Source of the DNA: Bathymodiolus brooksi
Taxonomy: Eukaryota; Mollusca; Bivalvia; Mytilida; Modiolidae
Assembly: GCA_963680875.1 (NCBI GenBank)
Contig: OY804577.1
Coordinates: 105,783,906-105,847,905 of the forward strand
Length of the DNA: 64,000 bases
Direction: 5' to 3'
The notes under the pieces were generated by a model. That model saw nothing but the letters and a program-made list of their open reading frames with translations, did not search any database and was not told the origin of the DNA. Both the position numbers and the translations under genes were made by a program. Shown here piece by piece: positions 23,218 to 35,901 of the stretch. Every line of letters starts with the position of its first letter. Within the stretch, counting starts at the first letter, position 1.

Positions 23218-24309
23218 AGATCTAGAAGACCATTAACAACTTATGTCTACACAATAGTAAATACTTAGAAGTTGGATTCCACTCTCCAATTGCCTGGTGA
23301 TATTACATTCTATGAAATAGTAGCACCCCTTTAAAAATATTTTTTAAACTATAACTGGATGGCCTGCATTTTGTCTTGTATGAATTTGTTTCAATATTGA
23401 ACCAGACTTTTCAAAAGTTTTGATGCATCTGAACAATGAAGTATCAGAACATTGGGTTGTCGTCGGAATGACAGTGGAGACAATGTGACGATAAAAGAAA
23501 GGGGTGACCTTTTCTTTGTTACAATGTTTCTCACTGAAAGATATAAAAAAAAAACCAAATGTATGTGTAAAACTAAAATAATGACATACAATTGTTTAAC
23601 TTGCCAGGTGGATATCCCAGTAATTGCAGACATAGCTTAGGTTAATCCAATTACAAATAGTGTATTGAAGTATTTTTTGGGAATTTTCATACATTTCAAA
23701 AAATTCTGAAAATCGTATCTCAAATTTGACAGCTATAGAAAATATTGCTGGAAACTTCTTGGCAGATTGTATGAAAACTTGACAGAAAATTAGTTCTTTT
23801 TCATGACCTGTTAAGTGTACAGGATGATTCTACCCCTTGTGAAATCATATGATGTTTTAATTGAACCAGAATGGTCAGTAGAAAACATACATTCTTTATA
23901 TTTATTTTTTTGTGTCATACCAAACCAAAACGACCAAAAGACACACTCAAATTCATAACCACATGTTAAAAACAGATAATATTCTACAATACCACACGAG
24001 ATTCAGTTGTGACGGGATGTCGTCACTTGTGTTTATTCTGCCAGTTTGAAAAATAAAAACTGGATAAAATGTAGAAATGATTGGCAGTATAAACCACTGA
24101 ATTCCTATCTCGTTCAAGTATAATGTCATGTTGTAGTTTTATATACCACAACTTTTGAACACATGTACATTTTATATACCATGTCATATGTATACAGCAC
24201 TGGGGTTATTGCAACATGGTTATACATGTACTTGTCTAGCAAGGTGATAACATTGAAATATTGATACTATTTTACACTAGAACACGCCAAATGTGTTCTT
24301 ATTGTGGTC

Positions 24310-24562
24310 GGGGCCGTCGTGACCGTGATGGTATGGTAGTTGGATTTACAACTACATATGCAATCGGTGCCTATCACCATTAAAGTTGTGAGTTCAAACC
24401 CCGATAAGGCGAGATGTACTCAATACAACATTATGTGATAAAGTGTGTCAGTGACTTGTGTCAGATCGGTGGTTTTCTCTATCTGGGTACTCCGGTTTCC
24501 TCCACCAATAAAACTGACCGCCACGATATAACTGTTGTTGAAAGTGGCGTTAACCACCATTA
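24310..24562 (+). mobile_element. SINE-A copy between long direct repeats
   Basis: The head is GGGCCGTCGTGACCG, the B box GAGTTCAAACCCC, the core CAGTGACTTGTGTCAGATCG. The 3' end is shortened (ATAACTGTTGTTGAAAGTGG). The flank ATATTGATACTATTTTACAC…AGAACACGCCAAAT occurs at about 24,259 and again at about 24,564 with one mismatch. Confidence 0.8.
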
Positions 24563-25852
24563 AAATATTGATACTATTTCACACTAGAACACGCCAAATT
24601 TAAACATATTTTATTGTCTAAATAATGACAAAAGGATCAGACGCCAAATGTGTTCTTGTTATGGTCTGGTATACGAAGTACTTAAGACAGTTATTTGTAA
24701 GATTTCAAAAAGACAAACAAATTATGTTCAATATCCTTTAAATATTGCAGGAATAAACACGAACTATTTCTTTACATCGACTTAGTTGACTAGAAACAGT
24801 ATTTACTCTGTTCAGGAAAAAAAACCACAATGCCGTTTTTTCTCTCAGTTTGAACATATTTACGATGATTAAGATCTAGACGAAAAGAAAATAATTTTCT
24901 GTTCTTCAGAATATACGCCTCAAGACAAGTGCAAGGTTTTGACAAAAGGATCGGAAACATCGATTTAAATGCTTCCTTGTTTAGTTAAGACCCCGGGGCT
25001 CTTTCTCTCTGACAGATAATCATATTATCCACGTGTTGTACTATAATAGACTTTCTGTGCAGATATTGATGAGGTATAAAATGGCATTTAGAATAAGAAA
25101 TGTAGACTTTGTTTTAGTATATCATGTGGCATTCTACATTCATTTCCAACTTTTGATGCTTTCCAATCAAATTCAATGTTTTCCCATTCATTAAAATCAC
25201 TGTCAATTTAGATTCGGCAGCAATTGGATGTCATCATTGCAAAATTTTATCGGACAGAACCACCCATCATGCAAATGACAGAGAAGCTATATTGGACCTA
25301 TTTCACAAGTACATTGTATACTCTGATATTCTCACTCTTATTACCTAAGAAGACGGTCATTACTAAAGTATAAATTTCTTCAAATAAACGCCCAATTTTT
25401 ATATAGAGCTATTCCATTTAAATTTGCTTCCATGGGGATAACATCATCGAATATTTTTAATAGGTTGTGACATACCATTGTAGTCTGCTAGAAGGGGGTT
25501 GAAAGAGTCAATCGGTTCTAGACTAGCATTACATCACTAAATTTTGTTGGATAAGCTAAAAATACCTCTTTGAATGTATTGAAATCATAAAAATTGTGTC
25601 ATTAATTAATGCAATTTTATTCAATATTATCATAAAGGACGAACATACATGTATTTTAAAATAGATAGATAGTACTTTGTACTTCATAATTGAAATTGGA
25701 AACACATTCATTAATACATTGTAATTTCTGAAATAAAATTGTATGTTGATCAAATTTATCTGGAAAAAGGTGTTATCAAGAACTACTTAAGTGGTCGAAT
25801 TCGAACTATTCATTCTTATGTATCAAGTATTGTGTGTTTATGCACCGGAGAT

Positions 25853-26015
25853 CACACCCGGTTTTTAGTAGGGTTCGTGTTGCTCGATCTTATGTTTTCT
25901 GTGTAGTGTTTTGTAGATCGTTGTTTGTCCTTCTTCTTTTGGCCATTGTGTTGTCTGTCTCTAGAATTACGGATTCAGATCACACCCTTTGTTATCTTCT
26001 AACTCTCCTCTTAAC
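25853..26015 (-). repeat. R3 dispersed repeat fragment
   Basis: Read on the minus strand it gives GATCTGAATCCGTAATTCTA, then AGACAGACAACACAATGGCC and AAAAGAAG, the diagnostic core of repeat R3. R3 also occurs at 29085, 32285, 38641, 42370 and 44139. Confidence 0.65.
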
Positions 26016-28235
26016 ATAGCACTCGATTGAACTGTAACAGTTCTATGAGGATTCTCCAATAAACAAGACATTCACTGAATTGTGAAAAGAATTCCAACCA
26101 ATATCAACAAAACGAACAACCATCCATCACCTCAAACCATTGAACAAGAAAAGCACCATGACATATGGCACTGGAAATCCAGATCGTGACTTGGTAGGAT
26201 GAAGTTACCTCTGGTGATTGTATGCAACACCTTGAAAATAAGTGCCCGATATATTGAACTAGGAAACACAGGTGTAATTATATAATTTTATTTTCGACAG
26301 CACGGTGTCATAACAATTGTTTTGTTTAGACAGTTCACTTTTTTCATGACATTTCTCCAAGTTATCAATTCATCAACAAACAAAACAAAAACAATCCAAT
26401 AAATTTAGATTTTGACAATAGTTTTTTGTTTCAATATTTATACGATTCTTCGTTTTGATTTAGATAATACATTTTTCGCTCCATTACTCCCATTACTTCC
26501 GGTATGGATGATCATTTTGCATTTTAAGAATTCTATTTGATTAATAATCGATGTTCGGTTTTTAGTAATCACAACGGGGCCATTAAGACAAGCGGCTATT
26601 ACAATTTCTCATATGTTATGCAATAATGGCTGTTTTTAGAAATATTTGATAATTTAGTGGTTTTATAGAATAATCATTTAACCGTGTAACCACTATATGC
26701 GGCTATGGTTACATGCTGCTCCGACAGTTGGAAATCGTGATATTTTTTTTTTGCAACGCTGTGTGCATTTTTCATAGTTGTATCATATTTTAATTTCTTT
26801 AACTGCAGCAGAACTAGTTAGGGATAAACGATGGTTAATTATTTTTTTCTATTAATTGTAATTCTATATTTGTTACAAATTAGAAAAAGGACATCTGTCT
26901 TACGTAAAATCAAGACGATAAAAAGATTAAATAAAATTATTTCAGTTCATATTTTAATATTTAATTCAAATAAAAACCTTCCCGATGCTAATTTCAAATT
27001 AGAAAAAAAGAAGTGTATTTATAAATATAGCATTTAATTTGAAGAATGAATTCACGGATGCATCAAATTAGTTTTGATTTTTGAGCATAGATTGCAGTTC
27101 GGTTTGTTGCAACAATGGAAGTATTTGTTAACTGCAAAAGTACATAATGTCTACGCGAATGACACATTGTGCGTGCGAATTCTTTTTTTTATATAGTCCC
27201 ACAAGAATTAAATGTACACATTTTGTTTCAGGGCCTGAAAGACCATTTGGATGTTATTAAGAAAGTAAAGTCCCACTGAGGTTAAGGACAATTTTTAGAC
27301 ATATTTTTCTTTGTTTTTCCAAGGATAACGCAATAGACGTGATTTACGAAATTGTTTCGGAATTGTCTGACCCATATGCCCTTTTGTGAAGTACCACAAT
27401 ACATTCCAAAAATGTATCAATCATTATTCTGTCCGGATGTTGACATGTTTATATTCTATAAAAATTTCATACAGGTGCCAACATTATCTTGATACGTAAC
27501 CTGCTGCAATATATTATTAAGCATATTTACAAAAATGAATTGCTGCTTATAACAGTGTGCGCGTGTGCAGTTAATAAAAAAATATCCTTTTCTATGGTAA
27601 ACAATTTTTGATGTATTGATCTTAGCTAACATAACCAAGAGCAAACTTGTTAAAAGTGCATTTATGTACTACCTCTGACATCTACAGTTCATTTGTTGGT
27701 ATAGATCTAATATAAGGCAATCGTTCGTTCTGTCATCGCTTTGTGTCCGTCGACTCATAGTCTTTAGTGTTAAAAATATCAGAAACCACTGATCTAATAT
27801 TGTGCCTATTGCTTGTCAATAATGCCAATGGGTCCCTTTTAAATAAGGCACCCTTCAGTCGCACTCTCACCAAGAGTGTCGTCATTTTACCTCAAATAGA
27901 AATTTCATCTCCGAGTAGTCAAAACGTTTACAGTTGAAGCTGAAATAGTTTAAATTAGACAATTTACTTGTTTGTTTGTTTAGCATTTGCAGTCCAAGTG
28001 TATACCTTTATATATGAGACTTAATAGTAATATTATGATTATAATTTAAGTCAAATGACTGTCTAATTTGGCATGAATGAATATAGGTATAAAAACACAG
28101 AGCTTTACATAGTACACACATCTGTTTTGTTTTCGTTCTGAAATTATTTTTCCAGGGTTATCACCCGTTTTCGACTGTTACATTGAAAATTAATTTATAC
28201 ATTTTAGTCACAATTCCTACATTTTATTTCACACG

Positions 28236-28402
28236 ATATTATAGGGTTACTTCACTAATATATATTGAGGAATATTGTCCCGAGCAGTATATCATATTGC
28301 ACGAGCTTGCGAGTGTAATATATATATATATTTATTATGAAATATGATATACTGCGAGGGACAATATTCCTCAATATTAGTGTAATAACCCTTTTATAAT
28401 AT
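28236..28402. mobile_element. Foldback (palindromic) element
   Basis: The left arm (about 28,242-28,298: TAGGGTTACTTCACTAATAT … TGAGGAATATTGTCCCGAGC … TATATCATAT) is repeated in inverse at about 28,341-28,392. The spacer is ~42 bases with a TA run. There is no coding sequence. It could form a ~50-bp stem. Confidence 0.8.
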
Positions 28403-28689
28403 AGTACCAAATATTTCAGTCTGTGGCAATTACATTTAACCATATTTCTTTGCAACATGTATTCAATATAATTCCGCCATCTTGTTGATCTCTCGTCTGC
28501 TTGCGTGCAAATATCGGTTTCTCGGAACCTCTCTAGTGAGTACCAAACTTTAAGGAGAAAGGATGGAATGCAATTTTTTAATTCATTCGGAAATACTCTA
28601 CTTTTTATGTATATTTATAAAGGAAGACTACTAAAAATATCGGCAAATATTGCATTTTAATTTTACAAAGAAATCTACATGGAATATTT

Positions 28690-28963
28690 CAGGGGCGGAT
28701 CCAGGATTTCAAGTTAGGGGGGGGGGGGGCGCACTTAAAAAAATTGCGCCGAGCGGAGGGAGGCGCGAAAAATTTTTTGGTATTTCGTGTGAAAAAACAC
28801 GATTTTACGCCAAAAAATCATATTCTTTCCAATTGCGGAGGGAGGCGCGAAAAATGTTGGGGTATTTCGTGTGAAAATCACGATTTTACGCCAAAAAATC
28901 TTATTTTTTCCAATTTTAGGGGGGGGGCGCGCCGGGTGCCCCCCCCTCCTGGATCCGCCCCTG
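28690..28963. mobile_element. MITE with CAGGGGCGGATCCAGGA termini
   Basis: CAGGGGCGGATCCAGGA at 28690 is inverted as TCCTGGATCCGCCCCTG ending 28963. TATTT flanks both sides (28685-28689 and 28964-28968), a probable target duplication. The interior holds two copies of a ~85-bp segment (GCGGAGGGAGGCGCGAAAAA … CACGATTTTACGCCAAAAAA). The GADPGFQVRGGG-type ORF is a known artefact of translating such elements. Confidence 0.85.
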
Positions 28964-29084
28964 TATTTGATACTATATTATAAATTTAATTACACCTAGC
29001 ACTTGATTATGTACAAGATAAGATATGTTGTTATTGTATTGTCCATTGTCAACTTTTTTGTGGACTCCATTAGAATATTTGATA

Positions 29085-29225
29085 AAAACTCATACAGCAC
29101 ACTTGAAGCCATATACTATTCCCGCGTATCATTCAATCTGTAAATCGAAGACGGACAGAAAAAAGAGGATCTACAAAACATTACATAGAAAACTAAAGTT
29201 TGAGCAGCACGAATCCCACTCTTCG
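29085..29225 (+). repeat. R3 dispersed repeat fragment
   Basis: It contains GTAAATCGAAGACGGACAGA, GGATCTACAAAACATTACAT, GAAAACTAAAGTTTGAGCAG and CACGAATCCCACT, the order seen in R3 at 44139-44280. Confidence 0.65.
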
Positions 29226-29380
29226 TTTTACTTACGTTAAAAATTCAGTCACAAGCCATGCATGTCTAGTAATATTGGGAGTTCTAAGCATTTAAAACAA
29301 AATAACCCACCTCATTGAAGTATTACCGAACATAACGATGAAACAGTATAATTAAGTGTTTGGTTATTTATCGTTCACCC

Positions 29381-30010
29381 GTCTGAGCGATTGCCATCAC
29401 TTTGTGTCCGTCGTCCGTTCGTTCGTCTTCTCATTCTTTGTTATTAACATTTCACATTTTTACTATCTACTATGAAATTACTGGGCTGATCACAAGCAAA
29501 CTTTGAAGGAATGGTGATCGTGAGATCCCTTACAAAAATTTCATCTTGATCCTGTAAAATATGACCGTCATGGGGAATTCCTGTTTCCGACTGGCAGAAG
29601 TTTTGAAATTACATGACCAAAATGAATTGTTACTTGGTATAAATGATGTCTGTTAGGTCCTCTACAGATATTTTTGTCGTCCTTGCGAGGCAAAAAACAT
29701 CGCTGTCATGGATAATTCTTCTTTATGATTTTTAACTTTTTAATGCAAATGATATACCGAGTATGTGAGGTCTTCTACAAATATTCCCCATTTCGTTTTG
29801 ATTCGACAAAATGTGGCCACCATTGACAATTTCTGCTGCTGATGGACGAGACATAAAATCTTCTTCGAAACTAATGACCCAAATGAGTTGTTGCATGATA
29901 CAAATGATATTTGTAAAGTCCTCAACCACGATTCTTCGTAATCTTGTTCTGTCGAAAAACGGTGATATGGGTAATTTCTGTTTCAGAAATTCCAAATTCT
30001 GCACGAAGAA
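29381..30010 (+). repeat. R6 dispersed repeat (low-complexity 'CCGTCG' type)
   Basis: It begins GCGATTGCCATCACTTTGTG and CCGTCGTCCGTTCG. Then come three loosely repeated blocks with 'TTACATGACCAAAATGAATTGTTACTTGGTATAAATGATGTC' or a similar sequence, and CTCTACAGATATT. A related start lies at about 27,735. This is a decayed repeat, not a gene; overlapping small ORFs on both strands are incidental. Confidence 0.5.
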
Positions 30011-30836
30011 CCAAAGGGATCTCTTGTTTATAATCTAAAATAATTTTCAAATTTAGGAAAAACACATTCTTAATCTCCCAGTTTGCGAAGTCATGTATCA
30101 TCTCCTAAATGACCATACAAGCTTCACCACGAACAGGCAAATACTCTTCATTGGTAAGAAAGGATGTGGACGTAAACAATATAGCCTTGTTTTAGTATAA
30201 CATTTGATAGATTAACATATTATGATCCACATTAGAGCGACCCCTCCTCATTATGTATTATACCTTGAATTTGTTTTAAATTTAGTAAGCACAATTGTTG
30301 TATATTTTCAATCTAATTTAAATTAAATGTTTGTTGTATCTTTTTTTTTTTTTTTTTTTACATTTTTTCTTTGGCGAAACACTATAAAAGATACTACAAA
30401 AACATCTAATTTTAATTAGATTGACATATTTTGTAATGCATGTACGTGTATATTCGTAAGAACATTTTTAATTATTAAATAAATTATTTACTTAATGAAC
30501 CATTTGCCTAGTTTCTTATTCCAGCCAGTTATTTTGTCATATATTTAGTTTAAGCATATTTTATTCATTAATTCAACATAACATTACAACAATATTCAAC
30601 TACAATGTATATACATTACACAATAGGAAGTAATTAATTGGATTGGGAAATAAGTTAAAAAGAACTTATATTAATCCCTATCCGTAGGAATAAATTTCAT
30701 TTAAAACATAATGTAAATAAGGGGAGAAACATATAGAACTAAATAATAATATTTTGATATAAATTACAGAAGGTGTAAAAAGATAAAACAAATAAAGTGA
30801 TAATATTTTATATATATATTATTATATATTTTATCC

Positions 30837-31102
30837 TAGGGGCCGTTGTGGTCGTCATCGTATGGTAGTTGGATTTACAACTACCTGTGCAATCAGTGCA
30901 TATCACCACTAATATTGTGAGTTCGAATCACGTTCATGGCGAGGTGTACCAGATACAACATTATGTGATCAAGTTTGTCAATGACTTGCGACAGGTCTGT
31001 TGTTTTCCCTGAGTACACCTGTTTCCTACACCAATAAAACTGACCGCCACGATATAGCTGAAATATTGTTGAAAGTGGAGTTAAGCACCATAACCCTAAC
31101 CC
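30837..31102 (+). mobile_element. SINE-A copy with 12-bp target-site duplication
   Basis: The copy is complete from the GGGGCCGTTGTGG head to CATAACCCTAACCC. It is flanked on both sides by TATATTTTATCC (30825-30836 and 31103-31114). The B box is GAGTTCGAATCAC. The intact duplication shows insertion by target-primed reverse transcription and sets the element's true ends. Confidence 0.9.
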
Positions 31103-32284
31103 TATATTTTATCCATTGTATCAATTAGACTAAAAGGATATGGATGTTAATGAACATGAGAGATTACACTTAGACACAAATTAAAGTAAATGAACAGCGC
31201 TTTCATTGCTGTTCAAGTTTGAATTTAAATAATCAATCTTTTTATATATGTTATTTGATTGGTAGAAACACCCGGGAGTAATGTCCATTTAATCCACCCA
31301 ACGAAAGGTTACCATCACCACTCAAGGAGAAAGTCGATCGTAATTAACTATTTTAAAAATGATAATTATGGTTTAGATAGGGGTAAAATAAATATTAATT
31401 TTATTCCGAAAAATTGTTTACTATATCCTGTTTGTGGCAGGAAAAGACACACTAAATAACAGTCTAATTATGCAAGGTCTTGCTCTAAGCATTGAACAAT
31501 GCACTGATGGTAAAATTTCCCACAAACCTATACTTCGTGTACGATTTCGTGCGGAGTTGCAAACGATTGTCCATCAGTTCAAACAATATATTTTGTGGAA
31601 ATCATATGCAACGACACACTATTATTCACATGTCATATTATTATATAAACAGACCGATTAAACAGCTAACGGAAACATTCTACTGACAACAGTTACAGTA
31701 TTAATTGCCGCGAATTCAATTATCTTTCAAAACCAACGTGAAACCCTGCAGTGTATCACCTTGTTTGTGATGGTTGGCAACATTAGCCTGAAAATGAGCA
31801 TGCTGAGCAAACTTAAAACTGCATGACACCACCTACCTGGAATTAACGATAAATATGGGATATTGATGCAGTTATTGGAGACCACGATTTGTGAAATAAA
31901 AGTCGACGTTCTGGAACCTGGCCCTGCATAATAGGTATTAATTGCTGCAAATGGGCTTTATAACCACAGCATGAAATATCTATAAACACAAGCCTTTTTA
32001 ACGGTAATTTTTTAATTATTTATACAAAAGATAACTTTCAAAACTGTCAGAATTAGTCAAGCATAGGATCGCTGTTTCAAGAGAGATACTATTAAATCAA
32101 AAGTCGTTTATGCATTATGTAATTTTATCAAAGCTCAAATGACAGAGAGCTTTCATAGAAGCATTTCATTTAATGATTTCTCATTTACTAGGGTAAATAT
32201 TAAATTCAAGTTAATTAACTAGTAACTGGTTCAACTAATGGCGAAGGGAAAGTCATCGTTAGTCTGTTTCCAATTAGAAGAAGA

Positions 32285-32680
32285 ATTTGAAGATACAAAA
32301 GGGGGTAATCAGAATGCGTATATCAAAGAAGAACAGACAACACAATGACCAAAAGAAAAAGTACAAAAGGACAAACTACGATCAATAAAACATACACATA
32401 AAACTAAAGATAAAGTAACACGAATCCCACTAAAAATCGGGGGTGAACTCGGGTGCTACGGAAGACATTTGCCAAAACTGTAGCTAAATACACGTTAGAT
32501 AAACCAGAAAGGGGAAGCAAGCATGGGCAATCCAGACATACTGACAACATTAAGTACACAGGATGTAGGACAAAGACAAACAAAACACAAAAACACAAAA
32601 CAAAAAACTGAAAAAATGAGCAACACGAACCCCACAAAAAACTGGTGGGTGATGAACCCAGGTGAGTGCTCGCTTAGCTA
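32285..32680 (+). repeat. R3 dispersed repeat (two pieces)
   Basis: First piece: GGTAATCAGAATGCGTATAT, AGAACAGACAACACAATGAC, AAAGGACAAAC, then CACGAATCCCACTAAAAATC. Second piece (from about 32,560): GACAAAGACAAACAAAACAC and GAGCAACACGAACCCCAC. A minus-strand ORF through it is not meaningful. Confidence 0.65.
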
Positions 32681-33000
32681 TACAAAAATACTTATACTTA
32701 TATGATACGCTTGACTGGTTCACTTCTCGCTATAAACTATTTTCGGCCACTATTGCCAGCTTGCTTCACCTTAGAAAAATGTTTTTATATCAAGTGATCA
32801 ATTTTAATGAAAATATCCCTGTTTTAGTTTTAGGTTGAAGTAATCTCTCTACTACACTCACAATTTTTTTTTAATTCTTTGTTATTTGTGTTGAATTAAG
32901 CAGTAAAGACAAAACCCTTTCAAACGTCTTACATTTTTGGATTGTTTGCCATAACTATATAGTAAATAACCGAAATAAACACTTGTATCTTACATAATTT

Positions 33001-33240
33001 ACAGTTCCTAACTCAGGTAACTATTATTAAAACTACGGTTCTCCTCCCTTTGGCATGGACGACCTTAGCCGATGTTGGCTATCCTGTTTAGACCCCTAGG
33101 TTTTCTTGCTCCAAAAGACATTTAAATTATTTGGTTTTCAAATATTTTGACTTTGAGCGTACCTGATGAAAGGTTGTTCCAGAAACGCGTCGAGCGCTCT
33201 AATTTGATGTCTACGTTTTTATTTGTAATATAATTAAACA
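33001..33240 (+). repeat. R4 dispersed repeat, copy without array
   Basis: The order is ACAGTTCCTAACTCAGGTAA, TATTATTAAAACTACGGTTC, CCTTAGCCGATGTTGGCTAT, TTATTTGGTTTTCAAATATT, GAGCGTACCTGATGAAAGG, CCAGAAACGCGTCGAGCG and CTAATTTGATGTCTACG. It serves as the uninterrupted reference for the copies at 42712 and at 46390/51041. Confidence 0.7.
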
Positions 33241-33705
33241 TTTATAATGCCTCTGTTCGTCACCTCTTTTTCTTGCACCTCTAACATTACTGAGACATTG
33301 TAATAAATTTATCTTGTCCCCCAAATCCACCCAGGGAGCATTTAGATTGAAATATCCGATTTAAGTCTGAATAATGTGTTTGAGCTATCATATTAAAGAC
33401 GTTTTACTATGAAAATGAAATAATTACAATCTCATTCAGTGGTCAGTCTAAAAGAATCTTATTGTCCATATGATAACCCTATCATATAATGCCATCTCTT
33501 TGATATTATTAAGAAGATTTTAATAAATCGACAATATGTGATTTACAATGTGATAAAACAGATGATATGCCACGCCCATTTGTGGCTAATCAAAGTCTTG
33601 GCCATTGGTCATCGAGCTGGTCAACAATAACCAGACCTTAAGACCATAACAAAGACAATGACTGTTATGTTTTGACTTTTTTGACCCCTTATTTTAATCA
33701 AACAG

Positions 33706-33888
33706 ATGAAGAATTATTGCAGCGCGTGTTTCTACGCACCAGATGGATGAAACAGCATAGATTTTATAAATTAAACGAAGTCAATCTTATTTTCTTGACA
33801 GAAGACGAAATTGATGACCGTGAAGTTCGAATAAAACACAAAAGGCATACTACAAAAAGATATTTCAAACAGCCAATCACTCTGCATG
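33706..33888 (+). CDS. Possible orphan coding exon, unknown product
   Basis: A T-rich tract ending TCAAACAG precedes a 183-base open segment that ends at GCATG|GTGCGT. It would be phase 1 at both ends. The translation (DEELLQRVFLRTRWMKQHRF … FLTEDEIDDREVRIKHKRHT …) has a balanced composition unlike the repeat shadows nearby. I recognise no family, and there are no neighbouring exons to join. It may be an exon of a gene whose other parts lie outside, a decayed transposon piece, or chance. Confidence 0.22.
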
Positions 33889-34447
33889 GTGCGTGGTGTC
33901 CGGAGACTGGACAGCATTTGGCTCAAGACCTCTAACCTCGGAATTGTCAACCTCCGACCCCAGGTGGTCCGCGAATAAAAGAACATAGTAAAGAAGTAAT
34001 TCACGTCCTAGGACACGCTGATCCCCATGTCAAATAAAGTTCAGGACCCTCATATAATTCTACTTCAAAAGAACACGAGGCCAATGTCTTTGTTTTGTAA
34101 TGTATTTTATTCTCTGACCAATGGTCACTTTATGGTCAACCAAACTGACTTTATATTCAAGTCCACGATTGTAAATAACACAAGTGTAAAGTAAACATTT
34201 AGGTGTATTAAAAGTATCAACAGCTTCCTAAGATTAGTGTGTAAAAGAAGGTTACCTCTAAGGTAAAGGTAATTGACGCAAATAGTATACTGTATATAAT
34301 ACCTGTTGTCCCCATGTTGTTCCCCTAAATGTCCATTGTTTTTCTGGCTTATTCAGATATACTACTTTCCATTTGATTTATTTATTCTCCATCACATAGA
34401 TATTCGCTCTATTTCTCGACTTGCTCTTTGCAATACATCAAATGTAA

Positions 34448-34700
34448 GCCGTGTTGGTATGGAAGTTGGGTTTACAACTTCCTGTGTAATCGGTGCCTAT
34501 CACCACCAAAGTTGTGAGTTTGAATCCCGCTCGTGGCAAGGTAAGCTCGATACAACTTTAAGTGATAAAGTTTGTTAGTGACTTGCGGTAGGTCGATAGT
34601 CTTACCTGGGTACTTCCGTTTTCCCCACCAATAAAAATGACCGACTCAATATAACTGAAATATTGTTGAAAGTGGTGTTAAACACCATAACCCTAACCCC
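34448..34700 (+). mobile_element. SINE-A copy with telomere-like tail
   Basis: GTATGGAAGTTGGGTTTACA, GAGTTTGAATCCC, GTGATAAAGTTTGTTAGTGA, CACCAATAAAAATGACCG and GAAATATTGTTGAAAGTGG are in order. It ends ACACCATAACCCTAACCCC. Confidence 0.8.
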
Positions 34701-34989
34701 ATCAACTGTAAGGTAAGGGGTTACTATGCCATGTATTAGCATGTTTTGGCAGGATTGTTTATGTGACTTAGCGCCTTTTATAAGATTACCAAAACGTCTT
34801 CGAGCGAACTGTTTTGGTTTTATTCTGTTATATTAAATTCATCTGTCATGTGTATTTAGTTCGGTCCATGTGTAATGTTGTTAGGTCCACGTATAATGTT
34901 CTTCGGTCCATGTGTAATGTTCAAACCAGTTTCATGTTTATATTCAGTTCATTCGCCATGTTTGCATTCAATTTCTTTCTGGCATTTTG

Positions 34990-35340
34990 TACATACACTG
35001 TATGTGTGTGTATCTTAATACATGTGCATGTACTAACGCTCTTCATGCCTATGTAAGTGCTAACAGTCTCCGTATACATGTATGTGTGTGCTAACAGTCA
35101 TACATTTGTACATATGTGTGTACTAGACGTCCACATATATCTGCATGTACCAACAGTCTTCATGCATATATGTGGATTAAGTCTTCATGCATATGTGTGT
35201 GCTGACAGTTTCCATACACATGTGTTTGGAAACGGTATTCATACATATACGTGTGCAAACAGATTTCATACATATGCAAGTGCTAAGTTTTCATACATAC
35301 ATTTGTGTATGTGTGATGCGTCTTAGTATACACGTGTGCG
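34990..35340. repeat. Degenerate minisatellite, ~30-40-bp unit
   Basis: Imperfect repeats of 'GTGTGTGCTAACAGTCTTCATACATAT' type run through the region, for example at 35,075, 35,148, 35,200, 35,255 and 35,280. They explain the Cys/His/Val-rich ORFs in several plus frames. Divergence suggests an old array. Confidence 0.6.
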
Positions 35341-35399
35341 CTTCGTTCTGTCGTCGATTGTACGTTCCTTATGATCTCTATGCATCTTTGTATAAAGTC

Positions 35400-35646
35400 A
35401 CAGTGGCTACAATCAAATGGTGGTTAGATTTACATCTACCTACAATGTGTGTACTTTATATGTCTATCACCATTTGTGTATTTTAGTTCCCTCTTGTTGT
35501 TAGATATACTCGATCCAATCTTATTTGATAGTATGTTAGTTACTTGCGACAGGTCTGATGTTTTCTATGGGCACTTTGGTTTGCACCAAGAAAACACCTG
35601 ACCACCACTACATAATTGAAAAATTGTTAAAAGTGGTATTAAACAA
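35400..35646 (+). mobile_element. SINE-A copy, strongly diverged
   Basis: Landmarks survive with many changes: GGTGGTTAGATTTACATCTACC, CTATCACCA, TTAGTTACTTGCGACAGGTC, ACACCTGACCACCAC, AATTGAAAAATTGTTAAAAGTGG and TTAAACAA. Confidence 0.65.
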
Positions 35647-35901
35647 TTCGTTATGTGACCATTGATTAGTAGTTAAAGTGTTTCATTTGATGAGTTTGTT
35701 GGCGAGCGTCTTCCATACAACTTTTGTTCGTATGTTTCGCCAATTTGTTTGTGAGCGTGTTTCACACTTTTATTAGTACATTACTCTCCGTATATATACG
35801 GGTAATGCTTTTACCGAGTCTTTTAGTTTATATTTCAAAAGTTCCTTTAATCATCAGATTTAGCCTGGCTTGTTTAGTTGAAGTTATTTACAGTTGAAAG
35901 C

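Larger units (their letters stand above)
23218..30836. other. Intergenic region with dispersed repeats, no recognised genes
   Basis: AT-rich sequence contains one SINE-A, an R3 fragment, a foldback element, a MITE and other dispersed repeats listed separately. Stretches such as 24,700-25,800 and 26,050-28,200 show no splice-bounded open reading I can defend. Confidence 0.6.

Noticed and set aside
28650..28983. ORFs with GADPGFQVRGGGG
   Set aside because: Translation of a MITE with CAGGGGCGGATCC termini, a common false gene call.
33150..33210. Hammerhead-ribozyme-like core (CTGATGA … GAAAC) in repeat R4
   Set aside because: Penelope-like elements can carry hammerheads, so I tested it. The stem II and stem I arms are not complementary, no NUH cleavage site is placed correctly, and the copy at 42,860 lacks the GAAA.
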